Source: an uncultured Patescibacteria group bacterium | Lineage (GTDB): Bacteria > Patescibacteriota > Patescibacteriia > Veblenbacterales > UBA10138 | Length of the DNA stretch: 53,564 nucleotides | Direction: 5' to 3' | NCBI GenBank assembly: GCA_937929825.1 | Contig: CALFUV010000007.1 | Span: 1 to 53,564 of the forward strand | Shown here: positions 47,624 through 53,564 of the stretch, in pieces | Position numbering within the stretch: position 1 is the first letter of the stretch | Layout: every line of letters begins with the position of its first letter | The notes under the pieces: generated by a model | What the model saw: the letters and a program-made list of their open reading frames with translations, nothing else | Database searches by the model: none | Told to the model about the DNA's origin: nothing | Program-made: the position numbers and the translations under genes

Positions 47624-49858
47624 TTATTTAAATGTACCAACATTTAAACCGCCTCGGAAACTTTGATCACCTACAAAAAACTGGGATTTAACCTGACCTT
47701 TATTGTTAAAAACCCGTAAATGAGGCCCGCCGCCTAAACCGGGAGTAGTAACAAGCTCAGCCAAACCATCGCCATCCAAATCCCCCACGGCCACATTCAC
47801 TCCACCGCGAAAACGTGAATCATAAGCAAAAAACTGCTGTAATAATTTACCATCGCTATTGAATATTCTAACTTGCGGCCCGCCGCCGCTACCAGCGCCA
47901 ACTACTATTTCAGCTTTACCATCACCATTCATATCCCCCACGGCCACATTCACTCCGCCGCGAAAAGTAAAAGGATAAGCAGAAAACTCGCGACGTAAAT
48001 TACCGACGCGTTCAAAAACACGCAAAGGTAAACGCGCGCCACCAGAAGGTGTTACTATTACTTCATTGTAACCATCGCCATCCAAATCACCCACGGCCAC
48101 ATTTATACCACCGGTATAATTAGCCTCATAAGGTACAAACTGATGTAATCGATGGCCTTCTACATTAAAAACACCTACCATATTAGCACCCCCCGGCCCA
48201 ACACCTAAAACTATATCAGCTAAACCATCGCCTGTTATATCACCAATAGCTAAACTCAATCCGCCGCGGAAGCTTTCTGGGAAAGCCATGAATTGATATT
48301 TTAACTGGCCTTGTAATGTCCAGATTCTTATATGCGGCCCGCCGCCCTGACGTGGCGCTGTTATAATTTCTATTTGTCCATCACCGTCCACATCACCAGC
48401 CGCCACATTTACACCGCGTAAGAATTTAGGATCGTAAGCTAAAAATTTTTGCATTAACTCACCGGAAATATCATAAGTTGAAATATTAGCTGACGCATTG
48501 GAAAAAGGCGCTAGAAGCACCGGGCTTCTACGGGGAAACTTAGTGCTGTTAGCCAATTCAAAGGCTGAACGCAAATTTAAACGCCGGCCAATTTGTCCGC
48601 GATGCTCTGGTAAATTTTTGGCATCAATAAGATCACCGGAAGCTAATAAAATATCGCGTAATTGTGATGGTGATAAAATAGGGTAAGCGGATTTAAGCAG
48701 CGCCAAAGCGCCCGAGACCATCGGCGCGGCTACTGATGTGCCGCTCCAATAACCACCATAAAGCTTATTTAATTTAGGTTCCGATGAGAAAACAAATTGT
48801 GTACTAAAAATACCGGTACCGGGCGCTGAAATATCAATGCAACGTGAACCATAATTGGAAAATTCAGCCAGCTTATCGGCGCTATCCACCGCCGCTACGC
48901 CAATCACAAAATTTTCACCATTAAAACCCTGCTCACAAACAGGATATTGCGGCACACGATTTAAATTAACGGCTAAAGATTCTTCATTACCAGCGGCCGC
49001 CACCACCAAAATACCAGCCGAGTATGCTCGCTTAATTGCATCATCTAACACCGGATCAGATAATGATCCAACAAAGGAAAGATTAATAATATCTGCTCGG
49101 TTACGAATAGCATAATCAATCCCCCGCGCCACAGTAACGGTATCGCCTACACCCTTGCTGTCTAAAACTCGCACCGGCATAATGCGAGCTCGCCAAGAAA
49201 TACCAGCCACACCTTGTCCGTTATTGCCCACAGCCGCCGCCACACCGGCTACAATGGTACCGTGTTGAACAGCCAACTCTGTCCAACCATCTTCCAATTT
49301 AGGCGTACCACCGGGCACGTTGCGCACAAAATCCCAGCCATACTGATCATCTATATAACCATTATCATCATTATCAAGGCCGTCTCCAGGAACTTCCCAA
49401 GGATTAAACCAAATATTAGCCGCTAAATCAGGATGATTAATATCCACTCCTGTATCCAAAACGGCTATCACCGGACGAAGATTACTAGTTATTACCTTAT
49501 CCCAAGCTAATGGCGTTTGAATTTGCTCTAAATACTGTCGCTGTTCAGAATAATACGGATCATTAGGAACTAAAGATAAAGTGTATTCTCTAACAGGTGA
49601 TACCAAGCGTATTCCCGGTTGTAAGTTCAAATATTCAAAAACTTGTCCTGAATTCAGCCGACTACTACAGTTGTAACGGGATATTTCACCGCTCTGCCAT
49701 ACGGCCGCGTAAGAACAATTATTTTCTTTTTCTGTAACCGGCTCTAAAGTTAAGACTGACGCTGTCAACCCGGTAGCAGACGTTAACCATACTAAATAAC
49801 CCGAGATTATTCCCGGGATTAAAACAAGGGTTAACTTAGAAATAATAAATCTTCTCAT
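47624..49858 (-). CDS. Secreted subtilisin-like (S8) serine protease with C-terminal FG-GAP/VCBS-like repeats
   Basis: PVIAVLDTGVDINHPDL (Asp), VQHGTIVAGVAAA (His), YWSGTSVAAPMVSGALALLK (Ser). Then repeated FRGGVNVAVGDLDGDG...GGGPHxRVF units; N-terminal signal/TM. Confidence 0.93.
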   Translation of the reverse strand: MRRFIISKLTLVLIPGIISGYLVWLTSATGLTASVLTLEPVTEKENNCSYAAVWQSGEISRYNCSSRLNSGQVFEYLNLQPGIRLVSPVREYTLSLVPNDPYYSEQRQYLEQIQTPLAWDKVITSNLRPVIAVLDTGVDINHPDLAANIWFNPWEVPGDGLDNDDNGYIDDQYGWDFVRNVPGGTPKLEDGWTELAVQHGTIVAGVAAAVGNNGQGVAGISWRARIMPVRVLDSKGVGDTVTVARGIDYAIRNRADIINLSFVGSLSDPVLDDAIKRAYSAGILVVAAAGNEESLAVNLNRVPQYPVCEQGFNGENFVIGVAAVDSADKLAEFSNYGSRCIDISAPGTGIFSTQFVFSSEPKLNKLYGGYWSGTSVAAPMVSGALALLKSAYPILSPSQLRDILLASGDLIDAKNLPEHRGQIGRRLNLRSAFELANSTKFPRRSPVLLAPFSNASANISTYDISGELMQKFLAYDPKFLRGVNVAAGDVDGDGQIEIITAPRQGGGPHIRIWTLQGQLKYQFMAFPESFRGGLSLAIGDITGDGLADIVLGVGPGGANMVGVFNVEGHRLHQFVPYEANYTGGINVAVGDLDGDGYNEVIVTPSGGARLPLRVFERVGNLRREFSAYPFTFRGGVNVAVGDMNGDGKAEIVVGAGSGGGPQVRIFNSDGKLLQQFFAYDSRFRGGVNVAVGDLDGDGLAELVTTPGLGGGPHLRVFNNKGQVKSQFFVGDQSFRGGLNVGTFK
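47768..48425 (-). repeat. Tandem in-frame repeat of about 150-155 bp encoding FG-GAP-like units
   Basis: Recurring CCATCGCCATCCAAATCMCCCACGGCCACATTCACTCC-type segments near 47768, 47919, 48070, 48222 and 48378. Confidence 0.85.
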
Positions 49859-49967
49859 TGCTAAATTACTATACCAAAAAAGGCTAGTTTTGTGAATTAT
49901 AACTTAAACTATTACTAATATTTATCTTAATACTGCTTCAAGCGGCTTTTATTTGACAATTTTATAT

Positions 49968-51998
49968 TTACGGCGCTAACGTAAACTGATTTACCTTACG
50001 CCAATCAATTTCATTAATGACAACTATTTTATCATCACCAATAATATACATATAGTCATTAAGGTAAAGGGCTCGTTTGGCAATAATATCTGAAACGACC
50101 ATAGTTAATTTAAGATCATCAGACTTATAATTAAAAATATAACCTCCACGGGAACCCGGAACAAAAACAACGCCATGTTTGCTATCATGCAAAAAGGCAT
50201 GATGCGTTTGTGATATTTCAGACCAATAATCATCAAGTAAATATTTAGCTACTTCAAGTGGATTGGCAGAATCTGAAACATCAAACAAAGAAAGTTTAAC
50301 CTGATTACCCTCCTGCCCCACACCCAAGATGCGATTATCGGCTACCTGATGCAAATAAGAAGAAAAGCCCGGAATTTTAAGTTCACCGGTCATTTGGGGA
50401 GCGTACGGATTTGATAAATCCAGCACATAAAAAGGATCAACTTGCCTAAAAGTTACCACATAACCGCGATTACCTATAAAACGCACTGAATAAATGCGTT
50501 CAGTTTTACCCAAATCTTTAACTACGCCAACCTGCACCATATTGGAGTCCAGTACATAAACATCACTGGCACCGAGGTCTTGTGAAAAAAACCAATTATT
50601 GCCAAAAGTAGTAGCTACACGCAAATAACCCTCATATTCATCCAGTGAAAACTGATTTAGTAAAGAGCCCGGCACAACGCCGGTAGCTATTACCGCCAAA
50701 TCACTGACTCTAATTTTTACCAGACCAGTACGCTCAAAATCACGTTGTCTGGTTTCTATATAACCCGATATCTTGTTTTGCATTTCATTTTCAAATTTTA
50801 ATAGTTCATCTTTACTAAGTGAACGTTTATAACGCTCTAATAATTGATAAAATTCGTTAATTTTTGAATCTTGAGAAATATCGTAAGTTCGTAATTTAAT
50901 TAAACTTTCCCTAAGCCAGCTGGGCAGTAAATCAGGTTTTTCAGTAACTGCACCAATTATAAGATCCGCTATATCGCCGGGGTATGAATAACTTATGTAA
51001 ATATTATCCGGAAACATAGCCACTACTGAAGAACCAGCGGACCCTAAAAAGGCTAGGCTTTTTTCAAGCCTGCCATTTTCCGGATTAAAAGACATTACGC
51101 TAAAAGTGCTGTCTGCTGGAATTACCTGTACCGGCCGATAGACTGAAGAACAGGGCACAGATACTGTTTCTTCATTAACTATAAATGGTTTCATAGGACA
51201 GGGTTTTTCTGTATCAGCATAAGCTCGGGTAACCACATAAATTTTTTCATTCATCAGGCGGGCGGCTACCAAACTATTATTGTCGTTATATTTAATTTCC
51301 CAAGCTTTAACCGGTGAGGCTGGTGTATTTATATCGTAAGCGGCAATTTTATCATGAGCAAAAACTACTAAAATTTTATTAACCAATAACATTTCGCCTT
51401 GCGTATCAATTTTGCCAATCTGTGCTAATTGCTCCGGCGGCCAAGCCTTCACTACTTTTAAAGTGCCAGATATAAAAGGAGGTACAATATCAATCTCCGG
51501 CCTTAAAAGACCGCGCCAAGGGTAATAATAATTTGATTGCGACAAGAAAATATTCTTGCCGTCTGTTTTCACAATATCCGGCTCATCTATACCAGCTACC
51601 TGTACATTAGTTTCAGATATTCTTTCTGGTCCAGCTAAACCAATATCCTCAGCTTGTTTAGTATTAAAGGCGTCCAGACCCAAATTACTTAAATCACCTC
51701 TTTCTTGTATAGCTCTGGTGGGCATCATCATACCATAATTAAACGAGCTAAATTTTTGGTTTGATTGGGCTATATAATCTCTGTACTCATCGGGAGAAGA
51801 AAACGCTAATACTTTGGTATCAATACTGCCTAAAGAGATTGGGGATTGTTTTTTAATTATTTTATAAGACTGATAACTGGTTATCTTGCCAGGTGAAGTA
51901 AAATCCATTACGGCAATACCTAATACAACTAACACAAGGCCAATACTAATTAGGCTTACGGTTACCAAAACCGCTCGCGGGTCAAAATATTGTTTCAT
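49968..51998 (-). CDS. Membrane-anchored/secreted beta-propeller domain protein
   Basis: N-terminal TM; VQVAGIDEPDIVKTDGKNIFLSQSNYYY; QFSLDEYEGYLRVATTFG; HQVADNRILGVGQEGNQVKLSLFDVSD; FLHDSKHGVVFVPG, as in secreted beta-propeller (Beta_propel) proteins. Confidence 0.82.
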   Translation of the reverse strand: MKQYFDPRAVLVTVSLISIGLVLVVLGIAVMDFTSPGKITSYQSYKIIKKQSPISLGSIDTKVLAFSSPDEYRDYIAQSNQKFSSFNYGMMMPTRAIQERGDLSNLGLDAFNTKQAEDIGLAGPERISETNVQVAGIDEPDIVKTDGKNIFLSQSNYYYPWRGLLRPEIDIVPPFISGTLKVVKAWPPEQLAQIGKIDTQGEMLLVNKILVVFAHDKIAAYDINTPASPVKAWEIKYNDNNSLVAARLMNEKIYVVTRAYADTEKPCPMKPFIVNEETVSVPCSSVYRPVQVIPADSTFSVMSFNPENGRLEKSLAFLGSAGSSVVAMFPDNIYISYSYPGDIADLIIGAVTEKPDLLPSWLRESLIKLRTYDISQDSKINEFYQLLERYKRSLSKDELLKFENEMQNKISGYIETRQRDFERTGLVKIRVSDLAVIATGVVPGSLLNQFSLDEYEGYLRVATTFGNNWFFSQDLGASDVYVLDSNMVQVGVVKDLGKTERIYSVRFIGNRGYVVTFRQVDPFYVLDLSNPYAPQMTGELKIPGFSSYLHQVADNRILGVGQEGNQVKLSLFDVSDSANPLEVAKYLLDDYWSEISQTHHAFLHDSKHGVVFVPGSRGGYIFNYKSDDLKLTMVVSDIIAKRALYLNDYMYIIGDDKIVVINEIDWRKVNQFTLAP

Positions 51999-52189
51999 AT
52001 AATAAATTTAAATAATAAAATAACTCACCTGTATTATATAACGAATAGACCACTATTGTGTAACCTTGGGGATATTTTCTTACTTTATGTAACTTTTTTA
52101 TTAGCTGGCAAAATTATAAATATTCTACTGCTATAGATAAAAAATTTTTTGATAATTAAATGGTACATCCATAAAATTTCAACGGCCAC

Positions 52190-52266
52190 CAACATTAACC
52201 CGTAAGCGAGATTGGCATCATCATACTCATGACCGGCAAATTTGCGCTGTTCGCTGAAAGTACCTG
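52190..52266 (-). pseudogene. RHS-core remnant, truncated and degraded copy
   Basis: Minus strand reads AGTFSEQRKFAGHEYDDANLAYG..., then loses the YMNARYYDG motif. 52216-52266 is identical to 53464-53514. Confidence 0.75.
52216..52266. repeat. 51-bp perfect direct repeat, copy 1 (RHS-core sequence)
   Basis: CATCATCATACTCATGACCGGCAAATTTGCGCTGTTCGCTGAAAGTACCTG. Confidence 0.97.
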
Positions 52267-52332
52267 TTATTAACTCAAAATGATTTTGGACACAATTTAT
52301 ATATTATATAGTTTAAAAAGCTACACAATACT

Positions 52333-52632
52333 TCATCTTATAAATAATTTATAGATAATAAAAGGTGGAAGCATAAGAAAAATACCAAACATTAGTCCAA
52401 CAAAACCAAAAATCTTACTCAAATTTAAGTTGCTTTTGTAGAATACTTTTATTCCATAAATCACCATTATAATACTCAGAGGTAAACGAATTAATAGATA
52501 CTTTATTATTTCGCCCATTTCAGACCAATACATAAACATATTTACAGTAACAATTATGCCTATCAATACTAAATAGATAAGGCCCATTAAATTTTTATCC
52601 TGTTTAATTGTTTGTAACTTTGCATTTACCAT
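52333..52632 (-). CDS. Small multi-TM membrane protein, candidate immunity protein for the adjacent RHS toxin domain
   Basis: 99 aa, about three hydrophobic segments; starts 7 nt after the RHS stop on the same strand; no motif recognised. Confidence 0.55.
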   Translation of the reverse strand: MVNAKLQTIKQDKNLMGLIYLVLIGIIVTVNMFMYWSEMGEIIKYLLIRLPLSIIMVIYGIKVFYKSNLNLSKIFGFVGLMFGIFLMLPPFIIYKLFIR

Positions 52633-52639
52633 ATAGTTA

Positions 52640-53564
52640 TTACTTTTTAATATTCGGCTGAATATACTTATCCCAAACTTGTGACTTTGACCAAATTTTT
52701 GTATGAGCGCCCCACATAGTACCTATGGTATTACGAGAAGCGTCAATATTCTTTGCACTATTTATCCAAAAACCGGCTAGACCAAATTCCCCAAAACCAA
52801 TAAATTCTCCAACTTTTCTACCCTTCTCGCCAAATATGTTCCCTATCCACTCAGTAACTGACATTTGACCTCCACCAAATACTTGTACGGCATCATAATT
52901 GCTGTAGATATTAATATGATTCTTTATGATGGCCGTATTGGGCTGATAATCATCTCTAACAGGGACAGCTAGCGTTACTAAATTATCAATTGATCTTTCA
53001 ATTTTTTGTGATGCCTCAAATGTTATATTACCTCCATGACTGTGGGTAACAATATTTAACTTCTCGTCATCGGCAAACTTATAATTATTAACAAGATTAA
53101 CTAATCTGCCCGCTGCTTCTGTGCGAGCCCATCTATTATCATTACCTGACCAATTAAATATGAAAGTGTTTTTATCTTGAAATGTATCTTGCAAACTTTG
53201 GCCAAGATGTGAGTTTTGAACAGTATTATAATTATAATTCGTACCGGGAATATACAAGGTCAACATCCCACTCGGATCAATGGCGTTAAGAGGGTTGTTT
53301 AGGGTGTAGGCATAAGTATTCCAGTTTTGGGGATTGCTGATGATTTGCATAAATTTATTAGGATTAGTGGTTTGAAAACCGACTATTTCCAATGGATCTT
53401 GGGAAATGAATCTACCCATAGCTCCATCATAATATCTGGCGTTCATATAAATTAGACTGGTATCATCATCATACTCATGACCGGCAAATTTGCGCTGTTC
53501 GCTGAAAGTACCTGCTTTTTCATCCAGCCTGATAGAGCCAAAAGGGTAATAATCAATTAGTTCT
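52640..53564 (-). CDS. RHS-repeat core protein, C-terminal part, with alpha/beta-hydrolase (lipase-like) C-terminal domain; 5' end outside the window
   Basis: The frame stays open past the supplied ATG (53446) to the window edge: ELIDYYPFGSIRLDEKAGTFSEQRKFAGHEYDDDTSLIYMNARYYDGAMGRFISQDP...NNPLNAIDPSGM. Then a variable domain with VTHSHGGN (Ser nucleophile), NYDAVQ (Asp) and GAHTKIW (His). Confidence 0.85.
   Translation of the reverse strand, partial: ELIDYYPFGSIRLDEKAGTFSEQRKFAGHEYDDDTSLIYMNARYYDGAMGRFISQDPLEIVGFQTTNPNKFMQIISNPQNWNTYAYTLNNPLNAIDPSGMLTLYIPGTNYNYNTVQNSHLGQSLQDTFQDKNTFIFNWSGNDNRWARTEAAGRLVNLVNNYKFADDEKLNIVTHSHGGNITFEASQKIERSIDNLVTLAVPVRDDYQPNTAIIKNHINIYSNYDAVQVFGGGQMSVTEWIGNIFGEKGRKVGEFIGFGEFGLAGFWINSAKNIDASRNTIGTMWGAHTKIWSKSQVWDKYIQPNIKK
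53464..53514. repeat. 51-bp perfect direct repeat, copy 2 (inside intact RHS core)
   Basis: Identical to 52216-52266. Confidence 0.97.

Noticed and set aside
47768-48425. CRISPR-like or noncoding repeat array
   Set aside because: Repeats of about 150-155 bp are in frame, degenerate and encode protein repeats, so this is not a CRISPR array. No CRISPR array was seen anywhere in the window.
48498-51738. Plus-strand ORFs 48498-48686, 48855-49115, 49214-49426 and 51556-51738
   Set aside because: Antisense to the subtilisin and beta-propeller genes; no support.

Overview
The window looks like a chromosome segment from a Candidate Phyla Radiation (Patescibacteria)-type bacterium. That placement is inferred from gene content and style; no rRNA or tRNA is visible to confirm it. 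Main blocks: (i) a nucleotidyltransferase, secA, a SpeA-like PLP decarboxylase and hpf; (ii) a minus-strand peptidoglycan cluster (mraY-murD-ftsW-murG-murC ... murB), interrupted by a plus-strand cassette of two small membrane/lipoprotein genes behind a near-consensus sigma70 promoter and a long, apparently structured RNA leader; (iii) a type IV pilus operon (pilB, pilC, three pseudopilins, a PilX-like minor pilin with a repetitive C-terminal region, pilM/N/O); (iv) housekeeping genes (NifU-like, C39-like peptidase lipoprotein, rpmA, pyrG, rplI, ctpA, murA); (v) a nucleotide-sugar and glycosyltransferase region (rmlA, rmlD, a FdtA/WxcM-like cupin where RmlC would be expected, rmlB, GT2/GT4 enzymes, epimerases, GtrA); (vi) a secretome end: a subtilisin fused to an FG-GAP-like repeat region, a secreted beta-propeller protein, and at the right edge an RHS-core protein with a lipase-like C-terminal domain followed by a small multi-TM ORF. 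A 51-bp perfect direct repeat of RHS-core sequence brackets this last pair. The strongest candidates for something undescribed are the RHS-lipase/membrane-protein cassette between the 51-bp repeats, and the structured RNA leader with its small membrane gene cassette inside the mur cluster.
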